64,000 nt of DNA from Metellina segmentata (GCA_947359465.1 OX375872.1:14419018-14483017), one strand, 5' to 3'; positions 22,396-32,694 are shown, numbered from the stretch's first letter. Numbers and translations are program-made. The notes: a model not told the origin generated them from the letters alone.

Positions 22396-23689
22396 TCCTA
22401 GTAAGTACTAATTTACCGAAATATTACAACATTTACTAATATGTAGAGATTTTTTTAAGTGTACGAAGACTTTTGTGATGTAACTTCTTTGTTACATTTT
22501 GACTATTGATTTTCCAAAAAATAGTTTTACTATCTTTTAAAAATATTTTATGTAGTTCTGTTACAAATAACTAATAGATATTATAAAAAATTCCCATTCT
22601 GAAATATTAATTTTTATTAAGATAGAGCAGTATTTCCTTGAAATTCCTAAGTGTACGTCCACTTTTGGGAGTCAATTTACATAAATAGTCTCAAACTTCC
22701 AGAAAATTGCTCTTGAAATTTCGGGTCTTCTGACAAGCAAAAACAATTTCTGTGTGCACAAAACGTACATTTTTCACTAAAACAGAAATCTAATTTATTT
22801 TTACACTCGTGTAGTAATAATGGATATTCACAAAAAAAAACCAACTAAAATATCTTATCTGCAGAGAAAAGCATTCAAATCTACCATGTTTTACACAAAG
22901 TTAAAAGAATAAAATCAAGCTCAATGTATTTCTTTTCCTTTCCTTTTTTTATGCCTTAATTGAATTCGTGAATTAGCACGCTAAACTCGTATTACTGAGA
23001 CTAAATTCGAAAGCAAGAAAGGCGAAACTTTCTTTCAAGCATTTTCTATTTAGGTGTGAGAGAAAAGAAAATGTCGGTCGATGAAGCATACTAAGGTACA
23101 CTTGATTGTTTACGTGTTATTGTTTGATTTATCGTAACTGTCTAGAATTTATAATTTTAGTATTCAATGTAGCATTTAGTTCAAGGCTTAAATATGGATA
23201 TGGCGAGATATTATTTATTTTTCGTTGATCCAAGATAACGTTTGAAAGTTTTTTACTTCTGGATCTTCGAGGTATAACATAGCTAAGAGAATATTTTCTA
23301 GCATTAAAATGTTAAAAAGTGATGGTGCTTGACTGTTTGCATAGAAAGGGTTCCTAAACAAATATTATATTCAATAACAATGGTGGCATTTTACGAGCCT
23401 TAGAATTTAACATTTGACTGCTCAAAGAAAATATACATTTTCGATCCACTTGTGCAATCAGTTCCACACGAGAATTGCGAAATTTAAATTGTTAGATATG
23501 AAACGGTACTGAAAAGAGCCCTCTAAAATATAATATTCACCATCGATAAGTTTCTCATCGTTCTAGAGTAATTCCCTTTTTTTCATACGCAGGTCTTTGC
23601 TTCATTGCCATAGCCATCTGGTTATTGACGTTATTAGATGTTGAATTACTAAACGAGGCAATAAGATGTATTATCAGTCAATCAAGCCA
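22396..23689. other. Intronic AT-rich sequence
   Basis: No exon, repeat family or RNA gene recognised in 1.3 kb. Two similar stretches (AAGTGTACGAAGACTTTTGT at 22457 and AAGTGTACGTCCACTTTTGG at 22649) may be remnant element ends. Confidence 0.4.
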
Positions 23690-23790
23690 AGTTTTCACTG
23701 AGCAGTCACGTGACTACTAGTCGACATGTTAGCCACACTTTTTGAAGATCTTCTCTACTTACATATCACGTCGATGCTACAAACATACCC
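23690..23790 (-). repeat. Dispersed repeat X, fragment in reverse
   Basis: Reverse complement of the start of repeat X: AGTCACGTGACTACTAGTCG and CTTACATATCACGTCG. Confidence 0.65.
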
Positions 23791-23959
23791 ACTCATTGAA
23801 GTTGGTTGTTTCTTCCTATCTTATCCAATAAAACACAAACCAACCAACCTTTCTGATCACCGATGCATTCCATCACAACACTTGAGATGTAAGTGCGACT
23901 TAGAAGAAACACCGCCTTTTCTACCGATAAAATTTTTAATAGGTTCCCTATTCCAACGG

Positions 23960-24042
23960 TGGCGGTGGTAGCCCAGTTGGAAGAGTAACGAGTTAGTAAC
24001 TGGAAGGATGTGCGTTTGATACTCGGTCCAACCAAACACCAC
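23960..24042 (+). mobile_element. SINE-1 head fragment
   Basis: Only the tRNA-like head is present: GGTAGCCCAGTTGGAAGAGT, then GTGCGTTTGATACTCGG and TCCAACCA. It breaks off within the first 85 bp. Confidence 0.75.
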
Positions 24043-24169
24043 ACAACTTACTATTTCAGGACCAAAGGCTTTTAAGTGGAAAATAAACAGCATTAAAAGT
24101 TTATGAAACTCGATAAGTAACGTTAAAAGTTTATTTTGAAACTTCACTGTCTGCGTAATTCCTTTTTAC

Positions 24170-24452
24170 AGCAATGGATTAGCATCCGGAGGGTTGAGAG
24201 TTAGGAACTCGGTCCAATCAAAAACCGTCTTGTATAATGCGGTTGGTTCACGTTCAATCTGTCGTACCCTCTAACGTCTTCACGTTGGCGTGGTGTGAAA
24301 GTTTGGAGAGTGGAGTGTCAGCGCAGATGTTCTCGTCATGTGATCCGTGGTACATAATTACGAGGCGTTGTTCTTCGAACTTTCCCTTAGAGATTAATCC
24401 CTGGCTGTCGACAATAGTCCGCTGTGTTGCTTCAGTGTGACTACCTACCTAC
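24170..24452 (+). mobile_element. SINE-1 copy, head partly lost
   Basis: Starts within the head (AATGGATTAGCATCCGGAGG) and runs to GTTGCTTCAGTGTGACTACC with a repeated CTAC tail. Confidence 0.8.
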
Positions 24453-24517
24453 TTTTTTACATCCAATGGACCTAGATCTCTGAATTCCGCAGACGATATT
24501 GTTAATTCAAGTGTTAT

Positions 24518-24635
24518 CCCTTCTGATGGTTGTCTCGACGAGGCATTTCGTCATTAGCAAAACTTGCAGGACGAGATATCAGCAAAGTCGATCAGACCAT
24601 TTTGACGAGATATCTCGTCGAAACCACTTGTAGGG
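24518..24635. mobile_element. T1 TTAA/palindrome MITE, copy 4 (shortest)
   Basis: Left CCCTTCTGATGGTTGTCTCG and right CGAAACCACTTGTAGGG followed by TTAA (24636-24639); TTAT precedes the left end. At 118 bp with about three palindromic units it approximates the minimal structure of the family. Confidence 0.75.
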
Positions 24636-24756
24636 TTAATTTCTTTGTCTATAAAGCTACCTTTATTGGACACTAAATTTATCTAAGGGATCAAAATATA
24701 TCTACTATCACAGAATATTCTATTCTACACAATATTATCTAAAAATCAAGTAGCTG

Positions 24757-25063
24757 TGACGAGATATCTCGTCCATCACAATTTGACCAACTTTGCAACT
24801 GACGAGATATATAGTCATCAAGATATTGCAAATTTTTTATGACAACGAGATCACAATCTCGCCTTCTAATGACGAGACGTCCATCAACATCTGGTTAGTT
24901 TTAATTCAATGACGAGATATCTCGTCCATCGAGATCTGGTCAGTTTTCTAATGACGAACTATCTCGTCCATCAAGATCTGATCAGTTTTCTTTTACTGAC
25001 GAGATATCTGGTCCATCACGATCTGGTCAGTTTTGGTGAACAATCGCATCGAGACCAGGAGGG
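24757..25063. mobile_element. T1 TTAA/palindrome MITE, copy 5 (array-rich)
   Basis: The right end ACCAGGAGGG is followed by TTAA (25064-25067); the left terminus is lost. Inside are at least six units of GACGAGATATCTCGTC plus a CATCAAGATCTGGTCAG-type spacer, the cleanest array in the window. It lies 86 bp past the donor of the second EGF exon. Confidence 0.7.
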
Positions 25064-25152
25064 TTAATTGTATTTCGGTAATTGTACTACGTTACACCAC
25101 TAATTCGTTCCATGGAGTTGGGGTTGAACGCCACTTTAAGAGGTTAACTTAC

Positions 25153-25278
25153 CTGTGTAACCTTCTTTACAGGTACAAGAAAATCCCCCTTCTCTTCTGA
25201 CGCATGTTCCTCCATTGAGACATGGGCTTGAATAACAAAGGTTCACCTCCGTGTCACATTCATATTTATGATTCATTC
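25153..25278 (-). CDS. stan: Flamingo/CELSR exon: second EGF-like domain
   Basis: This exon of 126 nt is phase 1 at both ends, the usual arrangement for an EGF module exon. After the split Gly it reads MNHKYECDTEVNLCYSS, PCLNGGTCVRREGGFSC and TCKEGYTG. Human CELSR1 has [32 protein letters not shown] at this point. The first cysteine closes EGF 1, and the remaining five open EGF 2, whose sixth cysteine is in the next exon. The acceptor tctttaag is followed by about five residues with no vertebrate counterpart that I know of. The donor is gtaagtta. A TTAA-flanked element ends 86 bp beyond the donor. Confidence 0.92.
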
Positions 25279-25312
25279 CTTAAAGAAAAAAGCACATTCA
25301 TGTTTATAGAGC

Positions 25313-25734
25313 AAAGATTTGAGGAACAGCCCATCAGTGTCGGGCATAGCTAAATCTGACTGGCTATTGAAAACGAATGACTAAGAAATTAATCATGAGT
25401 AACATGACTACTGAAAGCGTTCCCTTGGTTTTAGTACCAAGTTAAATAATGAGTAACTGTTTTAATCGAGTAATCATGATTAAAATTTGATTGAAATTGA
25501 GTCGCCGTGCAACATTCTGAATACATAGTATGTGTGGAATTTTGCTACAAATACCTATTAACATGTTGAAGAGGAAAATTACAATAAAATGAAAAAAGGG
25601 TAATACGATGAAATTATTTATTTTTACAGCGTAACGAAATTCATGTAACCCTACAAAAATTATATTAAAAAAAAATGAATTTAAAGGATCAAACATGTTG
25701 GTTAAATTAGTTTGGTTCCAAATAGGTCTTCACT
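25313..25734. repeat. Intragenic duplication, copy A
   Basis: Diverged but colinear with 27987-28384: ATTGAAAACGAATGACTAA, then GAGTAATCATGATTAAAA, AACGAAATTCATG and ACATGTTGGTTAAATTAG. In both copies the segment is followed by a plus-strand SINE and then a minus-strand SINE. Confidence 0.65.
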
Positions 25735-25890
25735 CGGAAGTTTGGAGAATGGTATTCCAGCTCAGGATTTGACCACGTCTTCTGACAGTAGTTCAAGATT
25801 ACGAATTTTCCCCTTCGGGATGGATCCCGGACGTTTGCCAATAACCCATTGTGTTGCTCCAGTGCGATGTTAGTTCAATTATCTAACAAG
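25735..25890 (+). mobile_element. SINE-1 3' part
   Basis: GGAAGTTTGGAGAATGGTAT to CAATAACCCATTGTGTTGC and AGTGCGATGTTAGTTCAATT. Confidence 0.75.
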
Positions 25891-25912
25891 CTTGCTTTAT
25901 AGTAATGGTTAT

Positions 25913-26086
25913 GTTAGGTAATTTAACGTACCATTGGAGCAACACAACTGGCTTTTTGCGACAGCTGGGGATCTATAAATTCCAGAAGAAAAGATCCCAA
26001 AACAACACCACGAAATTTTGAAGTACGGTTAGATGGCAAGGTCTACACCTGAATTGCCACTCTCCAAATTTTCACATCATGTCAAG
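25913..26086 (-). mobile_element. SINE-1 3' part, inverted to its neighbour
   Basis: Minus-oriented body (ACCATTGGAGCAACACAACT, then CAACACCACGAAATTTTGA, ATTTTCACATCATG). With 25735-25890 it forms an inverted pair with a 22-bp gap. Confidence 0.75.
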
Positions 26087-27084
26087 TTTCAAATAAATGA
26101 AATTCTTGAATCGATTCACCTTTCAAGGAAATCATGCCATGAAATGAGCCTAAAAAATGTTGCTAAATTAATTTTGTATACCTCTATTATAAAAAATTAG
26201 TTAACGTATTAATAACCGAAAGTAATGATTGAATGATTAATGACTCACTGATTTAGTTATGATTCTGACACATTTTTCAAGTAACAATAATTTTAATCGT
26301 ATTTGAATTGAATCGATTGAAGAAATATTTTATTACCCGGTCTATACCGCAACCCATCAATTCTGGTAGCAATGTTAATAAAAATATGTTTTTTGACTGG
26401 TTTTCTTCGAATTATAACCAAGATCAAAATACTTTTGAATGATTGCTCATAATCCAGTAACGGATGCCATCTCCATTGACACCTCACATTAAACCGATGG
26501 AAATAATCCCCCCATCATTTATTTATCTCAAAACTTCTTCGAGAAAATGAGATTCATTTTTATTTTGAAGCAAGATATGGGGGAAATGAGCTCATAAACT
26601 ATTTTAAAGCTAGGTATGAATATTAAGAATCTATATTACAGTTCAAGCATTCCTGTAAGTATATCTCTTTTCTTGCCCACCATAAAACCAAAACATCCAA
26701 TCCAATCCTTTTTTCTAGGGATATTTTTTTCATTTTTCTAGACTAAAAAGTTAGCCGTTAGATATTGAAATTCTGCCAAGAATATTCTTTCTTTGGAGTC
26801 AACCATCATTCTTTATTAGTTCTAGCTCTCTGGTTACCACAGCTTTTCTTTCATATTTGTCTCTTCCGTCTTCAAACATTTTTTGAGAGCAACATGCTCT
26901 GATCTGAATTTTTTATGTAAATCTTTCTTTTTATCTTCACATAACGTGGCTATAAAATCTTGTCTTTTTTTTTGGTTTTGTGAATTGTGCTCAACTTACA
27001 GTCACCAATTATATATGCTGTATAGCAGTGTTGGGCAAGGTTTAGCACTCTGCAACTCACAATATTTCCGAGTAGTGTAGTACT
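26087..27084. other. Intronic AT-rich sequence
   Basis: About 1 kb without recognisable exon, RNA or repeat. Confidence 0.45.
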
Positions 27085-27986
27085 GCTTTGGCCACATACC
27101 CTTAAGGGCAAAATTTCGGAATCTATTAGTTGAAAGAATCTATGGATTTTCCCTATCTTTAGAAATATTCTATTGGTCCTTCCCTTAAAATAGAATAATT
27201 TCGAAAGATTAAATCGGTTCTTTCCTTAGACTAATACCTGATTTATCAGGTTTTTCCTTCGAAAAGAATCTTTAGGAAATATTCTCATCGTCTTTCTTTA
27301 GAACATAATCCTTTGGAAAGACGCTATAGCTTCTTTTTTCAGAATAGAATAATTTGGAAAGATCTTAGAGTAGAATACTTTGGAAACATTCTATTTGCTC
27401 TTTCCTTGAAATATAACCCTTTGGAAAGATTTTAACGGGTTTTCCCTAGAATAAAACATTTTTAGAACGATCCTATCTGCCTTTTGTATAATAGAATAAT
27501 ATAGAAAGATTTCACTCATCTCCTTTCCTTAGAATAGAATCAATTAGAAAAATTATTTTGCTCTTTTTCTTAGAATATAAACATTTGAAAAGATTTATAG
27601 GTTTTTCCTAAGAATAGAATTCTTTGGAGTGATTCTGTTGCCCCTTTCCTTAGAATAGAATGCTTTGGAAACAATCTCTATACGTTTTTATTTAGAATAG
27701 AATCATTTGGAAAGACTTCACACTGATCTCCCTCCTTTCGTTGAATATAATCCTTTGAAAAAATTGTACTGTTCTTTTCCTTAGGATAAAATCCTTTGAA
27801 AAGAATTTATTGATTTTTCCTTAGAATAGAATTTTTTTAAATGATTCTCTTGCCCCTTACCTTAGAATAGAATGCTTTGGAAAGTTCATGGTTCAAGAAG
27901 GTCAAAATTCGTTCGAAGTCGTGCCAGGAAGACTGCAGGTTGCAAGGTGGAATTATGCTGTGTGAACCCCTCAGGGAGTTAGTTTT
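27085..27986. mobile_element. T2 element with long AGAATC minisatellite
   Basis: About sixteen units (CCTTAGAATAGAATCCTTTG type) followed by the family end: AAGACTGCAGGTTGCAAGGT, then GGAATTATGCTGTGTGAACC and CCTCAGGGAGTTAG. The same end occurs at 36155-36242, 45897-45962 and, reversed, at 57653. The other end near 27085 is not clear. Confidence 0.6.
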
Positions 27987-28384
27987 CTAATGATTGAAAA
28001 CTAATGAGCAAAATAATAATCATGACTAATGAGTAACGATTGTATGCTTATTTTCAGTCCTTTAGTGCTGAATAATGATTGATTTCGCTTTAATTTAATC
28101 AAGTAATCATGACTGAAAATTATGATTGTAGTTGAGCCTCCTTTCAACTTTCCCAATCCATTCAAAATAACACGCGTGCGTAAAGTTGTGCGACAAAATA
28201 CATAATAACGAGTTTTGAAAGGGAAATTGCAGTATAATTAAAAAGGAATAAAATGTTGTTAGGATTGATGGATTTCAATTTTACGGCCTAACGAAACTCA
28301 TGCAACGCAGCAAATTAATGAACTCAATGAATTAAGCCAAGTACCAAACATCTTGGTCAAATTAGCTTGTTTCATAGTAATTAT
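27987..28384. repeat. Intragenic duplication, copy B
   Basis: Partner of 25313-25734: ATTGAAAACTAATGAGCAAA, AAGTAATCATGACTGAAAA, AACGAAACTCATG and ACATCTTGGTCAAATTAG. About 2.7 kb lie between the starts of the two copies, within one intron. Confidence 0.65.
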
Positions 28385-28664
28385 AGGGGACCGCGGTAGT
28401 CTGGTTGGAAGAGAAGCAGCCGGAAGGTTGCGGGTTCGAATCCAACCAAAGACCGTCGTATACAAAAGGGGCACATTAAAACTGTCGTGATCTCAAATGT
28501 CCCCACGATGGCGTGGTGTCGAAGTTTAGAGAGTGAGGTCCAGCTCAGGTGTGACCTCGTCATCCTACCGTGGTTGAAAAATCAAAATGATGTCCTCCTA
28601 CCGTGGTTACATGATTCGGATCTACCCCTTCGGGTTGGATCCCGTCACCAATAGTTGAATTAAC
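28385..28664 (+). mobile_element. SINE-1 copy
   Basis: Head GGGACCGCGGTAGTCTGGTT and GCGGGTTCGAATCCAACCAA; body to GTTGGATCCCGTCACCAATAG. The tail is cut where the next, inverted SINE begins. Confidence 0.8.
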
Positions 28665-28785
28665 GTTGCACTGAGGTAACACAGCGGGCTATTGGTAACG
28701 ATTCGGGATTAATCCCGAACGGAAAGATCCGAGGACAACACCTGAGCTACGTGGAAGAGCAACTCGTCATCTGTATGTAAACATT
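28665..28785 (-). mobile_element. SINE-1 3' fragment, inverted to its neighbour
   Basis: TTGAATTAACGTTGCACTGA, then ACAGCGGGCTATTGGTAACG and CATCTG. It joins directly to the plus copy. Confidence 0.75.
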
Positions 28786-28864
28786 GAATTGACACTACTG
28801 AATTTGTCTTTCTTTCATTTATTGCACATAAATAAATGCTATGAGCTGACAAGTCTTATACGTA

Positions 28865-29118
28865 AGATAGGTAGGTATTTTTATTAACGTCGCACTGGAG
28901 TAACACAGAGGACTATTGGCGACGGTCCGGGATCAAATCTGAAGGTAAAGCTATACGGCAACAACACGGTCATATGACGAAGTTACGGATGTGTTGGCAC
29001 CCCATGAAAGATTTAACGTGTATCAACCTCCTTTGTACACGACGGTCTTTGGTTGGATTCGAACTTATTCACGTAAGACCTTGCAGTCGGACTCCGACAC
29101 ATTCTACCCAATTTTTTT
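28865..29118 (-). mobile_element. SINE-1 copy
   Basis: Tail TAGGTAGGTATTTTTATTAA and CGTCGCACTGGAGTAACAC; body GTACACGACGGTCTTTGGTT; head degraded (GATTCGAACTTATTC). Confidence 0.8.
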
Positions 29119-29191
29119 TATGATGAATTCCCGACGATGAAGTTCAGTAAATTTTATCAGAAGTTTATTCAAATGGTTTCCCACTCCAGCT

Positions 29192-29543
29192 TGAGGCCAC
29201 GGTAGCCCAGTTGGAAGAGTAACGGATTAGTAACCAGAGGGTTTAGAGTTCGAAACTCGATCCAACCAAGAACCGTCGTATACACTAGTACTGGTGCATA
29301 TTAAATCTGTCTTGGCCTCAAGTGTTCTCACGTTGGTGTAGTGTGTAAGTTTGAAAATTAGGGTGCCAGTTCAAGTGTTGCCTCGTCATCTGACGGTGGT
29401 TCAAAGTGAGGGATGTCCTGGGATCTTTCCCCTCTGATTGAACCCAGATCGTCACCAATATATTGATCTACCCATTGAGTGATACAGACCAGTAGCCCGA
29501 TGCATTTATGCAGTGCGACGTTAATTATCTACCTACCTACCCA
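29192..29543 (+). mobile_element. SINE-1 copy beside the EGF 1 exon
   Basis: Head GGCCACGGTAGCCCAGTTGG and GAGTTCGAAACTCGATCC; body and tail to GCGACGTTAATTATCTACC with repeated CTAC. About 32 bp inside the tail (TATTGATCTACCCATTGAGT region) is extra. It ends 32 bp from the donor of the exon at 29576. Confidence 0.85.
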
Positions 29544-29575
29544 TTCTAGATCTGAGAAGATACAAAGAGCATTAC

Positions 29576-29750
29576 CTGTGAATCCAGGTGGGCATCGGCA
29601 GGCAAAGGTATTGATAGGGATGATAGACCGGAAAAAGTACATATCGGAGGAGGTGAAATCAGATGCATTCCCAAACTTCAGTACTGAGAGACACTGCTCG
29701 AAATTAATGCATGGCTCTCGAACACATAGGTTATCCTCGAACGGTAATAC
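29576..29750 (-). CDS. stan: Flamingo/CELSR exon: first EGF-like domain
   Basis: This exon of 175 nt has 58 codons plus one base (phase 0 entry, phase 1 exit). It begins VLPFEDNLCVREPCINFEQC and ends FACRCPPGFTG. CELSR proteins have LPFDDNICLREPCENYMRCVSVLRF and GLRCRCPPGFTG here, including the long loop between the third and fourth EGF cysteines; that loop is kept here (VLKFGNASDFTSSDMYFFRS). Five of six EGF cysteines lie in this exon and the sixth is in the next. One glycosylation sequon is seen (GNAS). The acceptor is catttcag and the donor is gtaatgctc. The exon is squeezed between a SINE ending 32 bp past the donor and a TTAA element starting 46 bp before the acceptor. Confidence 0.93.
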
Positions 29751-29795
29751 CTGAAATGATGGTTCATTTCATTTATAAATGTACTTATAAATTAA

Positions 29796-30138
29796 CCCTA
29801 CAAGTGGTTTCGACGAAATATATCGTCCATCTGATGAGTTTTTTCTTTTATGAGATATCTTAACCATCAAGATCTGGTTAGTTTTTCTGATGACGAGATA
29901 TCTCTTTCATCAAGATATGATAAGTTTTTTTTCTTTTGATGGGGGGATAGCTCATCCATCAAGTTGTGATTAGTTTTACTGATGATAAGATATTTCATTC
30001 AAGATCTGATTAGTTTTACTGATGACAAGATATCTCGTTCAAGATCCGTTTTTTTCTTTTGATGAAATATTTCGTTCATCAAGATCTAGTCAATTTTTCT
30101 AATGGCGAGATACTTCGTCGAAATAACCACCAGGAGGG
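29796..30138. mobile_element. T1 TTAA/palindrome MITE, copy 6
   Basis: TTAA at 29792-29795, then CCCTACAAGTGGTTTCGACG; right end ACCACCAGGAGGG before TAAA. At least six internal units (CATCAAGATCTGGTTAG type). It begins 46 bp upstream of the acceptor of the EGF 1 exon, so the branch-point region lies in the narrow gap. Confidence 0.75.
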
Positions 30139-30334
30139 TAAAAAAAAGAACAGTGAAATATCATGATAGTAAATAATGCAAGGTGATTAGATTCAGGAAA
30201 ACCTTTTCGTTCACAGTATCTAGAAAACTGTCAGTTCAGTCATACCATCATACAATTGAGTCGCACACAATTTTGAAAGAATTTTAATACACACATGTTC
30301 AGAAATTAGTGAGCGAGCCGAATTCGTATGAAGC

Positions 30335-30480
30335 AAGGTCATCTTATCTTAATCCAATAAAACATGCTTGGGATGATCTTGGACGTGGTATTGAAGCTTA
30401 CACAACACCGTCGAGGATGAAATGAGAGCAAATACGTACTTTAGAGTGTGAATGGGTTGGGTTTTATTGTGTTTGCCTAA
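30335..30480 (+). pseudogene. Tc1-like transposase, C-terminal scrap
   Basis: Frame reading SYLNPIKHAWDDLGRGIEAY with TTPSR and, after a stop, RTLECEWV matches the region around the catalytic Glu (here Lys) of Tc1-like transposases. No ends are recognisable. Confidence 0.6.
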
Positions 30481-31114
30481 GGAATTTTTTTTATTTATTT
30501 AGTTCCCAGTTGCATCACGAGTAATGTGACGGTCTTTATTTTACCTAGAATAATTTGTGGAATATTCATTTGTCATTTGAACTACTTTAATGCAGTTATT
30601 GGCACTATTCTTAATCTTGGGATACGTGTGCACATTTAGCATTTAAATGTCCATCGATATATAATATAGGCTTATCTATTAGACTATTAAATATTCAATG
30701 CAATGCATGTTCACTGAAAAAGACATCGAGATCATTTGTAAAAAATATAATTTCGTAAGCTTTCCTAAGAACGTAAACTATAAAAATTTAAATACAAAAT
30801 TTTTATTTTAAAATCTTTTTGATATTCTTTTCAATAATTATTCTTCAAATGATTAATGAAATATTTAGGAAGATTAACTTTTAGTTGAGAAACTTTACAT
30901 TAAAATCCCCTCATATTAAGACTTGACAATTGTACTTAGTGCAACATCTACCGTAAAGGTGATAGATCTTTATCCAGCTTGCTAGGCAATAAATTAACTC
31001 TGTCAAAAATACAATAATAAAAAAAAAATTTAGAGTAAAAAAAACCTTTTAGAAATATCCATAAACATACAAAAGTAAATATTTTTGGGAAAAACATAAA
31101 TTGAGCGAACTTTA
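30481..31114. other. Intronic AT-rich sequence
   Basis: Nothing recognised. Confidence 0.45.
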
Positions 31115-31275
31115 GTTTGGTTTTACATAGATTAAGCTAACTTTATTTTGGTACACATAGATTAAGCTAATTTAATTTCGGTATTATATAGATTCAATTA
31201 ATTTTATTTTGATATTATATAGATTAAGTTAATTTTATTTAGGTTTTACATTGATTAAGATAACTTTATTTGGTA
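31115..31275. repeat. 36-bp tandem repeat, about four and a half units
   Basis: TACATAGATTAAGCTAACTT and variants, each followed by TATTTTGGT. The unit drifts from one end to the other. Confidence 0.8.
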
Positions 31276-31560
31276 GAAAGCGGGTTGAAACCTATTTCCT
31301 TATATGAATGTATTTTTTGCTCTTTATTAGAAGCCGTAATCATTTCAAGGTAAGAAACCAGACGTTTAAAAAAAAACACGAAAAGAACTGAAAACGAATT
31401 TATAAAAAAGTTATAAAAAAAAATCTCGAGAGTAAATTTTTTAATTAAAATAATATTTTGGGAAGCAAAAGGGGTGAAAACCTTTCTCTTTTATGAATGT
31501 GTTTTGTTCTTAACTAGGAGTCCTAATCATTTCAAGATTCCACTTTCCCTGAAATTGTTA
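31276..31560. repeat. Local duplication, period about 190 bp
   Basis: AAGCGGGTTGAAACCTATTT with TATATGAATGTATTTTTTGC at 31276 is repeated as AAAGGGGTGAAAACCTTTCT with TTTATGAATGTGTTTTGTTC at about 31467, both ending in AATCATTTCAAG. Confidence 0.7.
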
Positions 31561-31607
31561 AAGTGAAAGATTGGAGTTTTCTGTTCGTTTACGAGGTCTT
31601 TGAAAGA

Positions 31608-31740
31608 GGACGCGGTGAGTTTACTAGCGCTCAATGTTCATCGATGGGTGATGAACGGAAATTTTCTTGTGGACGCGGTGAGTTTACTAGCGCTCAATGT
31701 TCATCGATGGGTGATGAACGGAAATTTTCTTGTGGACGCG
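31608..31740. repeat. Perfect 63-bp tandem duplication
   Basis: Two identical 63-bp units start at 31608 and 31671 (GGACGCGGTGAGTTTACTAG to GAAATTTTCTTGT), with a 7-bp partial third. No difference between the units is visible, so the duplication is very recent or an assembly effect. The period is a multiple of three, which keeps a plus-strand frame open, but I do not call a gene. Confidence 0.95.
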
Positions 31741-31789
31741 AAAATTTATTATAAAATCACGTAAGAATGACCAAAAAATTCGTACTCAC

Positions 31790-31942
31790 ATGAACGTGAG
31801 TTAATCTGGCGAGTATGGCTCGTCCAAGGTATACCCTCTCTTGCAAATACTGAGACGAAAAGAACGTATCCGGATGCCTAGAATCTGCAGGTTTTGCTGA
31901 AAAACTTACATTCAGAATTCTTTCTTCAGAAGAATTATCCTC
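31790..31942 (-). CDS. stan: Flamingo/CELSR exon: linker before the first EGF domain
   Basis: This exon of 153 nt encodes 51 codons and is phase 0 at both ends. It reads EDNSSEERILNVSFSAK, then FFSSQYLQERVYLGRAIL, ending LTHVH. Vertebrate CELSR1/2 have ILNVSLS or VLNVSFS, then a variable stretch, then FLPSEDLQERLYLNR or WFSSEELQEQLYVRR at the same place, so the match is strong. Two N-glycosylation sequons are visible (DNSS and LNVS). The acceptor is tgttttag and the donor is gtgagtac. A perfect 63-bp tandem duplication lies about 50 bp into the downstream intron (31608-31740). Confidence 0.9.
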
Positions 31943-32464
31943 CTAAAACAAATAGAATCAAACAATTTTAACAGTACAAACATCGTTTAAGTCTTGGCTT
32001 TCTTCTTATTAAGGTTATAAATTATAAATCATTGCAAAAAAAACTATCCATAATAGTTTCTACAAAATATTATTAGTAACAAAATTATTCAATTTATTAA
32101 TCTTTTATTTATGACCTATAACTGAGGATCACGTTGAAGTTAAGTACACAAAAGGATACATTATTATTAGTTAATTCTGCCAGTATAACGAATATAAACA
32201 TTTTTTTTCATTAAAAATCGCACCAATGTGTATTAAGTTTTCTCATAATTTGAAGTGCTCATTTGTTTTAATGCTGCTTACATTAATGTTTCAATGTGCT
32301 TTTAATTTTGTTCAGGTAGTTTAATCTGATATTTCAAAAAAAATTTTTATTGAATATTATTTAGTCTTGCGTTTGGCGCAGCTCTCTCTCTCTCTTATCC
32401 AATTTTGGATCTTGCACATAAAAACCAAAACAACCATCTAACCTCCAAAAACAGACAAGGCTTG
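31943..32464. other. Intronic AT-rich sequence with (CT)n
   Basis: No exon. A CTCTCTCTCTCTCT run is at 32384-32397. Confidence 0.5.
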
Positions 32465-32694
32465 TTGGCTGTTCTGGGGTTTTATAGCGCAAGGACCATA
32501 TTTGGTCATGCTGCGCCAGATACAAGACATACAATATCGAGTATCAGACAACACACACATGAAAGTTTTACCGACACAGAAGAGAGAGAGAGATACGCCC
32601 AGGGAGGAATGTACCCGACAGGAATCGAACCTGCGCCACCTGCAACTCGAAGGTTGCTAGAGCAGTGGACATATCCACTGAGCCACGACGATCC
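32465..32694 (-). mobile_element. SINE-2 with tRNA-like head
   Basis: On the minus strand from 32694: GGATCGTCGTGGCTCAGTGG (box A region) and GCGCAGGTTCGATTCCTGTC (box B region), then body sequence to TGGCGCAGCATGACC and GCGCTATAAAACC. Body matches at 16145-16265 and 49966-50110 lack the head. The head could pass for a tRNA in a scan, but the shared body shows it is a SINE. Confidence 0.8.

Noticed and set aside
24757..25063. CRISPR-like look of the regularly repeated GACGAGATATCTCGTC units
   Set aside because: Spacers are themselves repeated and similar, the copies are dispersed with TTAA ends, and the context is a eukaryotic intron.
32620..32694. Possible tRNA gene on the minus strand
   Set aside because: Box A and box B motifs are present, but the sequence continues into a body shared with two other loci, so it is the head of a SINE.
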